From contig NC_091115.1 in assembly GCF_024713975.1 (NCBI RefSeq), positions 7,628,501 through 7,692,500 on the forward strand: DNA of 64,000 nucleotides, written 5' to 3'. Numbering within the stretch: the first letter of the stretch is position 1; each line of letters opens with the position of its first letter. A model generated the notes under the pieces. The model worked only from the letters and a program-made list of their open reading frames with translations, made no database searches and was not told the origin of the DNA. This DNA comes from Paralichthys olivaceus. Its lineage: Eukaryota; Chordata; Actinopteri; Pleuronectiformes; Paralichthyidae. Below, piece by piece: positions 26,601-48,091 of this stretch. A program made the position numbers and the translations under genes.

Positions 26601-28922
26601 CAATCTTTCATTCTTTCTTTTTCTCTCGTTCGTTCTCGTTCGTCCTCTCTCGTTCGTCCTCTCTCTTTCGTTCGTTCTCTCTCTCAATCTTTCGTTCTTT
26701 TTCTCTCGTTCGTTCTCTCTCTCTCGTTCATCCTTTCATTTTCGTTCTCTCGTTCGTCCTTTCGTTCTCTCTCGTTCTCTCTCTCAATCTTTCGTTCTCG
26801 TTCGTCCTTTCGTTCTCTCTCTCGTTCGTCCTCTCTCTCTTTTGTTCGTTCTCTCTCTCTCGTTCGTCCTTTCATTCTCTCTCGTTCACTCTCTCTCTCT
26901 TTCGTTCGTTCGTCCTCTCTTTCTCGTTCGTTCTCGTTCGTTCTCTCTCTCAATCTTTCGTTCTCGTTCGTCCTTTCGTTCTCTCTCTCTCGTTCGTCCT
27001 CTCTCTCTCTTTCCTCTCTTTTGTTTGTTCTCTCTCTCTTTCGTTCATTCTCTCTCCCTCTCGTTCGTCCTTTCGTTCTCTCTCGTTCACTCTCTCTCTT
27101 TCGTTCGTTCGTCCTTTTGTTCTCTCTCGTTCGTTCTCGTTTGTCCTTTCATTTTTGTTCTCTCGTTCGTCCTCTCTTTCTCTCGTTCGTTCTCTCTCTT
27201 TCTCGTTCGTCCTTTCATTCGCTCTCTCTCTCTTTCGTTCATTCGTCCTTTTGTTCGTTCTCTTTCGTCCTTTCATTTTCGTTCGTCCTTTCATTCTCTC
27301 TCGTTCTCTCTCGTTCATCCTCTCTTTCTCTCGTTCTCTCTCTCAATCTTTCATTCTTTCTTTTTCTCTCGTTCGTCCTCTCTCTTTCGTTCTCTCTTTC
27401 TTTCATTCATTCTCTCTCTTTTTTGTTCATTCGTTCTCTCTTTCTTTCGTTCGTTCTCTCTCTCTCGTTCGTCCTCTCATTTTCGTTCTCTCGTTCGTCC
27501 TCTCTTTCTCTCGTTCTCTCTCTCAATCTTTCATTCTTTCTTTTTCTCTCGTTCGTTCTCGTTCGTCCTTTCGTTCTCTCTTGTTCGTTCTCGTTCGTCC
27601 TTTCATTTTTGTTCTCTCGTTCGTCCTCTCTTTCTCTCGTTCGTTCTCTCTCTTTCTCGTTCGTCCTCTCTCTCTCTCGTTCGTTCTCTCATTCGTCCTT
27701 TCGTCCTCTCTCGTTCGTCCTCTCTCTCATTTGTCCTTTCGTTCTCTCTCTCTCTTTCGTTCGTTCTCTCTCTCTCTCTTTCATTCGTTCTCTCTCTCGT
27801 TTGTGTTCTCTCGTTCCTTCATCCTCTCTCTTTCGTTCTTTCTTTTTCTCTCGTTCATTCTCTCTCGTTCGTTCTCTCTTTCGTTCGTCCTCTCTCTCTT
27901 TCGTTCGTCCTCTCTCTCTTGCTCGTTCTTTCGTCCTCGTTCGTCCTCTCTCTTTCTCTCATTCATCCTCTCACTCGTTCTCTCATCCTCTCTCTCTCAG
28001 ACCTTATGGGGCAGCTGGTCTGTCTTGGGTCCGGAGCATCGATTCTTCTTTGCTGGTGACACTGGTTACTGCCCCTCCTTCCAGGAGATTGGTCGACGCT
28101 TCGGACCATTTGACCTCGCGGCAATCCCCATTGGAGCGTACCTGCCCAGGTAGAACAGATACTTCTGTGTAAAACATTGACACTGGTTGTAAAAACAAGT
28201 TCTTTATTGAGTAACACATCAATATTGATTTCAAGGGATGTGATGAAGGGGCAGCACATAGATCCAGAGGAGGCTGTTCAGATTCACCAGGACCTGCAGG
28301 CAAAACACTCTGTGGCCATTCACTGGGGAACATTCGCACTCGCCTATGAGGTAACGTTTGACTGCTCATGGTTCTTACATCACTTTAAACTCTTATCTCA
28401 ACAGTTATTGGTTAGTTGGCTGAAATCAGTACTTATCTGAAGTGACATCACCAACTCTTTACAATGTCGTTGAACAACAGTTAGTGTTTTCCCCCCAAAA
28501 ATGTGGCATCATCATTTTTAAACTGTATGTTGAGGATGCTGAAAGTTAAACCTTAATTCTCCAGTAAACACACCACGTGGTTGCATATGATAATGGTAGG
28601 GTTGAACTAAAATGATGATGCCGCATTTTCAAATATAGGACTTTACAATTTAAGTTCAACTGTTATAAATCAAACAACCAATCAACGTCTCTCAAAAAAG
28701 TTCAAACTTTATTTCGATCTGAGGCAAAACATTTTGACTTCATGATAAGACACTAGAGCAGTGTTTGATACTCACCTCTCCTTTGTGCAGTACTACATGG
28801 AGCCACCGGCTCTTCTCAGAGACGCACTGGAGCAGAAAGGACTGCATCCAAAATCCTTCTTCACGTTGCATCATGGGGAGTCTCGGCTTATTACGTCACA
28901 AGAAGGCGACGTCTTCGAGTGA
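20639..28922 (+). CDS. napepld: NAPE-PLD, N-acylphosphatidylethanolamine-hydrolysing phospholipase D
   Basis: A membrane-associated metallo-beta-lactamase-fold zinc enzyme that cleaves N-acylphosphatidylethanolamines to N-acylethanolamines (anandamide and relatives) and phosphatidic acid. Nine coding exons: 20639-20698, 20871-20984, 21136-21276, 22265-22489, 22718-22821, 22902-23067, 28001-28149, 28236-28350 and 28791-28922. All phases agree and they give 401 residues against 393 in human. The HxHxDH motif is SHSHYDHLD (His191, His193, Asp195, His196). The other ligands are His259 (PSQHW), Asp290 (FAGDTGY) and His349 (AIHWGTF), each shifted by +6 from human numbering, so the active site is intact. 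The family block [15 protein letters not shown] is in exon 4. The first 60 residues are Ser/Arg-rich and poorly conserved. Odd feature: the intron at 23068-28000 is a pyrimidine satellite. The protein may have an alternative N-terminus from 16730. Confidence 0.97.
23083..27999 (+). repeat. 4.9-kb pyrimidine satellite (TTCGTTC/CTCTCTC family) filling a napepld intron
   Basis: The sequence from about 23083 to the acceptor at 27999-28000 is built almost only from ttcgttc, gttcgtcc, ctctctct, tttcattttcg and tctcaatctttcg modules. Purines are confined to isolated G in CG/TTG and A in CAA/CAT/ATT; by eye there is no AG dinucleotide until the real splice acceptor. TAA, TAG and TGA therefore cannot form, which explains open frames of up to about 1,600 codons in all three sense frames. 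Those frames would give low-complexity Ser/Phe/Leu/Arg/Val polypeptides and are not genes. The array shows higher-order duplication: a block with the landmark cttttttgttcattcg starts at 23285, 24061 and 25391, the last two copies staying alike for roughly 0.85 kb. Confidence 0.95.
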
Positions 28923-28958
28923 TCCTCCTGTTTCTGGACTGCATTACTGTAGATCTGT

Positions 28959-28964
28959 AATAAA
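28959..28964 (+). terminator. napepld: napepld poly(A) signal AATAAA
   Basis: AATAAA lies 37 bases after the napepld stop codon, followed by ttttgtagatagtttta. This would give an unusually short 3' UTR of about 60 bases. It is the first canonical signal downstream. Confidence 0.7.
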
Positions 28965-29975
28965 GAGCAGAAACATTTTGTAGATAGTTTTAGTGATTAA
29001 AGAATGAAATGCAAAAGTATGCAGCTCGTCTATATTTACATACTGAATGTTTACAGGGTCATCGGTGAACAATAACGTTCTCAATTATTCAGATTAGTTG
29101 ACTCAGTGTCACATGCACATTGAAAACATTTATTCAGATTTTTCGTTTCATATGCAGCAGTTTAGAAAATGAATTGTTTCCTTTCGACAACTAAGTTTCC
29201 AAAAACCAATGTGGGATAAGTGTAGAGAAAAAAATTTAAAAAAATACTTCTGTGCTGGTTTTTTCTCCTCAGGGCTACAAGATTTTTTTCAGTCAGCACA
29301 CAGACCACAAAACTAAATAACACCAACATGCAAATTACCACTTTGGAAAAACTACAAAGCTGCAGAAACACTTCTGTGTTTTTCCCTCAGCAGTTCCAGT
29401 TCACCACATAGAGGGAGAAGATGTAATGTTTACCCTGACACCTCATGGTCATTGGAGAACAATGCTACCTTAACAAGCTGAGAATCTAATGACAAAGTAG
29501 AAGAAACACTTCATACTGCAAAGATTAGCTGAGTCTCAGAAGCTCCTGTTTTTTTTCTGTCATTTCAAAGTCGTAGCAGTTACAAGTCAGAACATTTTCT
29601 GCAGCTTGATTGTATCTCAAAGCGGTAACTTGCATTTTGACATTGAGACTGTGCGCCCACTGCTTATAAAAACCTTCCAGCCCTGAGGAGAAAATATTTC
29701 TGGTGGATAAAATGTTCCAGAACAGAGGAGCAACAACCACTGAAAAGAAATGTCTGCTGCTTCTACACTGGTTTGTGGAAACCTAGTCATCAACTGACCA
29801 AAATATGACCATAAGTCTTTTTCTGAATTTTCTGCACACCAACAAAAAACATCTGAATAAAATAAGTTAAAATGAAGCTCACATAGATTTACTATGGTAA
29901 CCAATGCTCTTTAATGAACATGTGAATGTAGTTACAGTGTGTGCACAGGAAACAGTGCATGGTTGAATGACAAAC
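28965..29975. other. Intergenic DNA downstream of napepld
   Basis: AT-rich non-coding DNA. I recognise no gene, RNA gene or mobile-element ORF on either strand. Short open frames here have no similarity I can name. Confidence 0.4.
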
Positions 29976-31289
29976 CTCGTCTCTGAAGCTGAACAGGAGC
30001 CTGTAGACACGTGATGCAGTTTCATGTTCACACACAGCTGGACACGTGAGCTGGAATGTCAAAGAAAAAACATTAGACAGATATTTAGCGTTTTTAAAGA
30101 GCAGTGTTAGCTGAGGCTAGATGACAATACTGTGTTTCTCTTCAGATTGTATTACAGTCAAGAAAAGTAACTAACTACAGCTGAAGTGTCAGTGTGCACA
30201 AGTTGAGCTGGGTTCAACTTCATGCACTGCAGCTACTGTATATTGTTCCTGTGACGGATATTTACTTTGAATGCTCTGAAACAACAGCACAAAGACCAAC
30301 CTCCTCATCTATCATTGATGTTTGTGCCTCAGACAGAAACCATAGAATAATGTAGTACTGTGGTGATTTTATCTTAAAATCCAGAATGTAAGAAGAGGTA
30401 ACAGCACAATTCTGAGGTAATTTAATAACCTAGATAAAACTGTATCGTCAGTCTGGGCTGAATGTGGTTTACATTGATTCTGTGTTGCTGAATTTAACAT
30501 TGAATAAACTTTGCACACCTGCAAATATGTGTTTTTATTCTTGTTATAATAAATTGTTGTTGAAATTGTTTTGTGTTTATGTTACTTTAAGTCTCATGGG
30601 GGAAGATAACATAGAAAGTTACTTTAAATTAAAGAATAAATGTCCCCATTAGTATATTATACTGAGTAAGAACATCTGCAACAGAATATTTTGTCATGAA
30701 GCTGTAAATCACACACTTCTGATCTGCAGCTTCTCCTAAAACGAAATTTGGCGCCCCCAAGTGGTAAACATATAAACCTGCAACTATTATGGGAATTAAA
30801 CCATGAATATGATGCATTAAATAATTAATGCAGAATTTACCAAACAGAAAAATACCAAAAATACAATCTGCTGATAGTACTGAGTATGATGTATTAAATT
30901 CTGCCTACATTTTTGAACAGGCGTAACTATAGACAGTATAAGCTGCCACAAAACATGCTGCTATAGATTGTGTAATTATCTTTATTTAGGTATAGATTTG
31001 TGTTAACATATGATCAGATCATCCAAGTTTAGATAATGACCAACCTGGACTGGAGCCTACAGGCAGCGTGATGTGGTTTCATGTTCACACACAGCAGGAC
31101 ATGACTTCTTGTGAGCTGTAATATCACAGGGAAAAAAAAAAAAGAACATTTAAAACCTTGAATTATCTTCATTCATGAGTGAATTTCAAAGAATATATGA
31201 TAAGATCATCTAAGTTAAAATAATGACAAACCTTCACTGAAGCCAACAGAACAGGAGCCTACAGGCAGCGGGACACAACCTCTTGTGAG
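29976..31289 (-). repeat. Three repeated exon-like modules on the minus strand
   Basis: Modules at 29976-30050, 31045-31115 and 31232-31289, read on the minus strand, each start after CAG at ...ccag or ...tattacag|ctcac and end before a GT donor (gag|gtttgtcatt, cag|gttggtcatt, aag|gtttgtcatt). Their interiors are related (gctgtgtgtgaacatgaaac...tcacg; gcctgtaggctcc). Modules 2 and 3 also share flanks (tgat.agatcatc.aagtt) spaced about 189 bp, with a further flank copy at 31,368. Module 1 is open for 25 codons (ctc acg tgt...), while the equivalent frame of module 2 has a stop. They could be non-coding RNA exons, decayed exons of an unknown gene, or a tandem repeat that happens to carry splice-like borders. 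Confidence 0.45.
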
Positions 31290-31665
31290 CTGTAATATGA
31301 CAGAAAAAACCCCCACAGTTTTTAAATGTTGAATTATCTTCATTAATGAGTGAATTTGACTCAATATATGATCTGATCATCTAAGCTAGAAAAGTTTAAG
31401 AACCAATCAGCGTGAACTTTTTCCAGTTATGATCCATTTCTCCAAAAGTAAAAGAAATTCACTTTAAGATTATAAATTTACCTTTAACTTGGAATTTTAA
31501 GAATACCTTTAAAAATTTGGATGATTTTCTGAAAACGAACCTCACCTGAATTAATATAAAATGTCATAAAGTTGGAGTATTTCTGGAGGACAAAAAGGAA
31601 ATAATTTTTAATACCTTATAAATTTAGCTATACAGAGTATTCATAGATTAAGTGGATTTTTACAG

Positions 31666-32337
31666 AAGCGTATTGCATTCACTTGAAAAAAAAAAATCTG
31701 TTTCTTTCTGAGTATTTTTTTTCCTTCTGTTTTTCTGTCAAATTTTTTTCTTCTGTTTTTCGGAGTAATTTTTTATTTCTTCTGCTTTTCTGACATTTTT
31801 TGTTTTCTTTCTATTTTTCGGACTAACTTTTTTTTTCCCTTCTGTTTTTTTCGGACAAATTTTTTTTCTGAGCTTAGAGAGCATTTGAAACAATAGACGC
31901 ATTCATTCCTTTATTGAGAGCTCGATGTGATGGAAACAAACATGACCGGCGTGTGTAGCTTAATCAAGTTTTACTTTGATCTGGGTTTAAGACACTGGGA
32001 GATAGTCCTGCCTTTAAGTCAGATGGATGTATTATCATTAGTTTGTCGACTCTATGCAGGGACCTGAGGACTTTGCGGTTGTTCAGAAGAAAAGTCCATT
32101 CAGATCTACTGCGATGGGGCATGTATGTGCGGGCAGGAGTCACCATAGGTCCATGGGAGTCACTTGCAGGTTCTCGCAGGAGTTCGAAGTATCTCGATAA
32201 TTCAGAAAAATAATTTGTCGAAAAAAGGGGGGACAAAAATAACCCTGAAAAACAGAATAAAATTTAAAAAAAAAAACCCCAAACAATAAATTACTCAAAA
32301 AAAAGAGTTTTTTTTCCCAAGTGAATGCCATACGCTT
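31666..32337 (+). mobile_element. Decayed DNA transposon with 20-bp terminal inverted repeats and integrase-like remnant
   Basis: The left end (aagcgtattgcattcacttg) and the reverse complement of the right end (around 32,312-32,333) match at 19 of 20 bases. Inside are pyrimidine-rich near-repeats of cttctgtttttcgga (31,700-31,870) and a short relic ORF. On the plus strand from 31966 it reads YFDLGLRHWEIVLPLS, then after a one-base shift DGCIIISLSTLCRDLRTLRLF followed by RRKVHSDLL (about 32,022-32,110). This resembles the N-terminal helix-turn-helix part of integrase-core proteins annotated in fish genomes, possibly of the IS3EU type, but that name is from memory and uncertain. No intact transposase remains. 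Confidence 0.6.
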
Positions 32338-33065
32338 GTGTAGATTTTAAATACAAGACGACTATTTCAAATATTTATGAACAAGTAAAAGTTGAAAAAA
32401 ATATTAAAAAATTAAAAATGCCTTTTTCTTTAAATTAATTTTGACCTTTTGTTATCTGTTGATGTTTTATTGTCTTTGTATGGACAACTTGAAATCTGTT
32501 AAGTCAGTTTATCATTGTGAATAAAGTTTGTTAAAAAGGACTTGTTTGGATTATTGTTCAACACAAATCTGCAAACACAGACCAAGCAATCAGCCCTTAC
32601 ACAAAAATGGACGGTTTTAAGGGGCAAAACTAAATATATAAATACATAAATAATTCTATAATTATTGCCTAAAGGTGTAATTATTCATTTATTTTTATAC
32701 TTACTGAACAGAACAAAATAAGAGTCAACTTCAGTCATCAAAAGTCAAACTTGAATCTACTGTTTTGGCCTAATTAGGCAGCACGCTTCTGGTTGCTAAC
32801 CGCCAACCAAACTGAAGAAGAATTAGAAGGAGAAGAAGAATTAGAAGAAATAGAAGAATTAGAAGATGTTGGCACAGGTGGATCTGAATGAAATGTTTAC
32901 TGTAGTTGAACAATGGAGGCAATTTCCAAGTCACATGTCATTTTCCATGTGATTGAGGGCATTGCAGAGAACATAGAAAGATATTAGCCCTGAGGGAAGA
33001 CATTTGTCTTAGTGATGTTCATTAGTTCACACATGATTAACTTTAGACTGCAGTCACGCCATCTT
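32338..33065. other. Intergenic DNA with a short GAA-rich tract
   Basis: AT-rich sequence without a recognisable gene. A purine tract of gaagaa/ttagaag units lies at about 32,813-32,867. Confidence 0.4.
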
Positions 33066-33545
33066 CGCTTCGGAGAGGCACGGTCGCGCTTATCTACACT
33101 TGAAAGTCGAGTGCCCGTCTACATCGCGTCATACGGTAAAGCGTGTGAAAAACTCAGACATCTATATCGAAGTGGCTTTTTCCTCTTATTTTCATTTGTT
33201 GAAATACATCTGTCATCACTTTGTTTTACTACATCATTTTTAATGATTAAAACAAAATGATTGAAGCACATTCAGAATCCCACTCATTTGTGCATAGTCA
33301 GATTTAAAAAGTTCATTAAGAAACAAATCACATTGTTTTCTGCAGACTCCACCAGATTCTTGTTGTACATGTCCCCAGCTAACTCTGGTGATTCTCAAGT
33401 TCTTTCACTGCATCATTTTCTGATTATCTGATGCTGAAATCATCGATGACATCCTCATCTCTATCTATCTCTCTCCTTCTTTCCTTTTGCAGAATGTGGT
33501 TTCATTTTACTCACGTGATGTCCTTCTGATTTTACTCTCGTTCGT

Positions 33546-33558
<13 letters not shown>
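33066..33558 (+). repeat. Left arm of a large inverted repeat
   Basis: Starts cgcttcggagaggcac and runs through caacaagtgg-free noncoding sequence (ttgttgaaatacatctgtcatc, gaatcccactcatttgtgc, gatgtccttctgattttactc). It ends at a (TG)n run of 33,549-33,578. The same sequence, with scattered differences, returns in inverse orientation at 34,221-34,713. No convincing ORF. Confidence 0.8.
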
Positions 33559-33579
<21 letters not shown>

Positions 33580-34220
33580 AGGACATCCAGCCCTCCCTGC
33601 AGAAGCCCAAATCAACCGGTCATCTCCACCTTCTCTGCACCTCTTATCAGTCCATCATCTGCCTGCCAGACTCACCCCCAACTAGTTTGATTTTTCTGTT
33701 TTTTCTTATACCTGCATGTTATCATATTTTAACAATGGGGATGTGGACCCAAGATCAGGATAAAAAGATGGATGGCAGATCTGGTTTCTAGTGTCTTCAT
33801 CAGATTTGAATGTAATTGCACAAAAGCACAGAAACACTACTGCCAAATGGGAAAGAGACGAACCAAACTGAAATGATCACCAGAACACCAGACAGTGAGC
33901 AGGCTAAAAAGTAAGACAGCTAACTCAAAACTGTCAAGTTAAGACTTCTTTTATTTCCATCAAGCCTCTGCCTTGAGCGTGCTCTTCATTTTTCTTTAAA
34001 TAAACGCAAGATGTACAACAGGTCCCAAGACACTCCTGTCATGACTTTCATGTGGAATTTAAACTGATGTAAAAACGCATTCAGTTCTATACATTACAAT
34101 GTTTTTATTGAATAACTTATCAAGTTATCCAGACACAACTTTCAGCATTATATCATATAGCAGAACTGAAGCAACAAACAGCACAACACATGAACAGAAG
34201 CCCCATGAACACAACCAAAC
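33559..34220. other. Spacer between the inverted-repeat arms
   Basis: About 660 bp separating the arms. It begins with a (TG)n run and has no ORF or element I recognise. Confidence 0.5.
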
Positions 34221-34713
34221 CACACACACGAAGAGTAAAATCAGAAGGACATCAAGCGAGTAAAAAGCAAAATGCTGAAATGATACCACATTCTGCAAAA
34301 GGAAAGAAGGAGAGTGATAGATAGAGATGAGGGGATGTCATCGATGATTTCAGCATCAGATAATGATGCAGTGAAAGAACTTGAGAATCACCAGAGTTAG
34401 CTGGGGACATGTACAACAAGAATCTGGTGGAGTCTGCAGAAAACAATTTGAATGGTTTCTTAATGAACTCTTTAAATCTGACTATGCACAAATGAGTGGG
34501 ATTCTGAATGTGCTTCAATCATTTTGTTTTAATCATTAAAAATAATGTAGTAAAACAACAAAGTGATGACAGATGTATTTCAACAAATGAAAAGAAGAAG
34601 ACAAAGAAACTTCGATATAGATTTGAGTTTTTCACACGCTTTACCGTACGACGCGATGTAGACGGGCACTCGAATTTCAAGTGTAGATAGCGCGACAGTG
34701 CCTCTCCGAAGCG
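34221..34713 (-). repeat. Right arm of a large inverted repeat
   Basis: Reverse complement of 33,066-33,558, from cacacacacgaagagtaaaatcagaagg to gcctctccgaagcg. The arms are near-identical over most of their length with small indels, so the duplication is fairly young or kept alike by gene conversion. Confidence 0.8.
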
Positions 34714-34879
34714 CAAAAACTTACTAAGCATTTAGCTTTAGCGTACAAGCTTGATTCCAGTGCATTTTTACTTGGAGGGTTAAATAATTGTGTGTAAGAG
34801 GCACTTTGATATAAAGATATTAAAATATGTTTCTCATTGAGCTTCATGACGGTATTAAACAGTGGTGTTAGCATGGAAG

Positions 34880-35345
34880 TGGCTGTAAGCTAACGCTAGC
34901 TTGTACGGTTGCTAATGCATTTTCCTCCAACGTAAAATGGCCACCGCGCGCATGCAAACACACATTTTAAACAGTTGTTCTTCAACTTTTCTTTAATTGT
35001 TCTTCAATTGTTCTCCAGCGCATTTAAAAGCGAATTAATAAAATATTTCTCCCGACCTGTTCTTGGTTCGTTGTTGGTCCAGCAGCTCGTCGGTTGACGC
35101 CATTTGGTTGAGTCCAGAAAAGCCACTCGGTTCTTTCCTAATTTCCAGCGAGAGGTGGAGCAGCAGAAACAAGACGACACGTTCTTGTCTTCGTGAGACG
35201 CAAACAGACCTCCTGCCACCTCCTGCCGCCTCCTCCTGGACCTCCTGCCGCCGCCTCCTCCTGGACCTCCTGCCGCCGCCTCCTCCTGGACCTCCTGCCG
35301 CCTCCTGCTCGAGTCATTTATAAACGAGCTCGTCGTTTCTAACAA
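34880..35345. promoter_or_regulatory. CpG-rich promoter-like block without an assigned gene
   Basis: Contains a YY1-like aaaatggcc next to an NRF-1-like cgcgcgcatgc (34,934-34,955), repeated gctaacgctagc-type sequence, and a Gly/Ala-codon-like GC-rich tandem repeat. The 26-27-bp unit cctcctgccgccgcctcctcctgga occurs in about three to four copies at 35,210-35,313. The block differs sharply from the AT-rich surroundings. No coding exon is evident on either strand, so a non-coding transcript or an inactive CpG island is possible. Confidence 0.4.
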
Positions 35346-35483
35346 GCCTCAAACGTCTGATTGAGATTCACTGCACCTGCTCACCTTACACTCTTCTTCT
35401 TCTGTTGTCTTCCAACTTCTAGGCGCATTAGCGCCCCCTTCTGCTCCGGCGTGTGGATCAGAAAGCGCAATCCAAATACCTTC

Positions 35484-35484
<1 letters not shown>

Positions 35485-35521
<37 letters not shown>

Positions 35522-35640
35522 TATATATATATAATAACAAAACACATAACATATAGCCTACTTTATTTACTTAATCTTACTTTACACTCTACTCCTACTA
35601 TAATTAAATGTATAATAATAATAATAATAATAATATAAAA
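35485..35640. repeat. Two (TAA)n microsatellites
   Basis: ATA/TAA triplet runs at about 35,485-35,521 and 35,609-35,633. Confidence 0.9.
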
Positions 35641-35804
35641 ACCCCTGCATCCCTTAAAAATGCTACTAGCCCCATCACCTGTTCTGTCCTCCACACTTCC
35701 TGTTATCATGAGGAGGAGGAGTGTCCCTCCGCATTTCTGTTTTTCAGCATGTGTGCTCACCACAGAAAACCCATTAAAAATCACACGGTCTATTTTACAA
35801 TTGT

Positions 35805-35810
35805 TTTATT
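35805..35810 (-). terminator. prr5: prr5 poly(A) signal (AATAAA on the minus strand)
   Basis: TTTATT on the plus strand, about 280 bases downstream of the prr5 stop codon in the direction of transcription. It is the best nearby canonical signal. Confidence 0.55.
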
Positions 35811-36088
35811 AGTTATAGTTTAGTTTAAAAGTCAAGTGATCACAATGATTACAGCTTCCATGAGGGAAAAGATCCCAACTGGAGGAATGCATCTAATAAA
35901 AGTGCCAAATCAAAAATATGTACTGGTCATTATTTGCTTAAGAGATGATAAAAAAATCTCTAGAAAAATAATTCAGTTTGAATCCCTGATGATCTCCAGA
36001 AAACAGCAGGGGGCATCACAGGCTGTCAGGAGGAATGTCAGTAATGGATCAGCATTGTTCTGAGTGCTTGTATGTGTCCGTGTGTGTG

Positions 36089-46902
<10,814 letters not shown>

Positions 46903-47575
46903 GTTGGTCTCGACAGACAGCTGTGACCTACTGACCACCCACTTACTACTGCCAACCAATCAGGATCTGGAAAAGAAAAACTGCAGAATCACTGGTTGAG
47001 TGAGAACGTCGTCGTCATCACGTCTCATCATCAATATCATAGACTTCACATAAGGACGGACGACATGACAGTACACATGAAAGACGTTTTTCTCAGACTG
47101 TTTATGTCATTTTACGTAGTTAAGTTCTATTCATTCAGGTTAATTTGTCTCTAATTTGTTATTTGATGGAGCTGATTTTCTAATTTGAAACCCGTTTCAA
47201 CCCTTTTTCTCTGAAGATATTTGTACATGTCACAGTAGGAAAAGCACAAAAGTAAATAATGTAAAGACTAACTGGTCTGAATCTTTTCCACAGATTAGTG
47301 AAACACATGTGCTACTGATGATGTTGATGAAGCCTTAATCAATGTGATTAGCCACACCTGTGTTTACCTCCTGGTTCACTTCAAAATGCTGGCTGGGAAA
47401 AAACATTACTGCGCATCACGAACTTTTTTTGCTTCATCATAATCTTAAGAACGTTTCAAGAGAATCACAGCTGTTCATTTGGACTCATGAAATAACTGGT
47501 TAGATTTGGGTCAAGGTCACGGTGGTGTTTTTAGTCTTTTGAACATACATATATTTTCTGTACATATATATATAC

Positions 47576-47629
<54 letters not shown>

Positions 47630-48027
47630 TGCTATACATAATATGCTGAGCAGAAGTTGAAGGCTGCGTCTCAGTTTCATGGATGTGACCATTGAAAACA
47701 ATGCAGAGTATTCACCAGGATTATTTCTATACTGTACACAAAGTGGCTTTAAAGACAATAGTAGTTTACAGAGCCGACCATGTTGTTATAAAATGGGACG
47801 TTTGTACCGTCTAGTTCTCAGACACAGTAAATTCACTGACACTTGCACACTAACAGGTGTCTACTCACTGTCTGGCTCACTACACATTATTCTAATCAAA
47901 TTACAGTGAAGAGGCAGAGACAGACATCTGATCCCAACACAAACTCAAATGCCCCAAGTCGCTCATTCACTCCCTCTCACACACACACACACACACACAC
48001 GGTGAGAGAGAGATATAGATAGAATGA

Positions 48028-48091
<64 letters not shown>

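Noticed and set aside
23312-27966. Many antisense Arg/Glu-rich frames in the same array
   Set aside because: These are the reverse complement of the pyrimidine repeat (GAG/AGA/CGA codons) with no start context, homology or splice logic.
23230-28172. Open frames of about 1,490-1,610 codons in all three sense frames
   Set aside because: They arise because a pyrimidine-only array cannot form stop codons; three frames are open at once, composition is Ser/Phe/Leu/Arg/Val only, and real napepld exons flank the array with matching phase.
33012-33260. 82-codon ORF in the left inverted-repeat arm, with a relative in the right arm
   Set aside because: The relative is only the inverted copy; reading frames differ by indels and the composition is non-coding.
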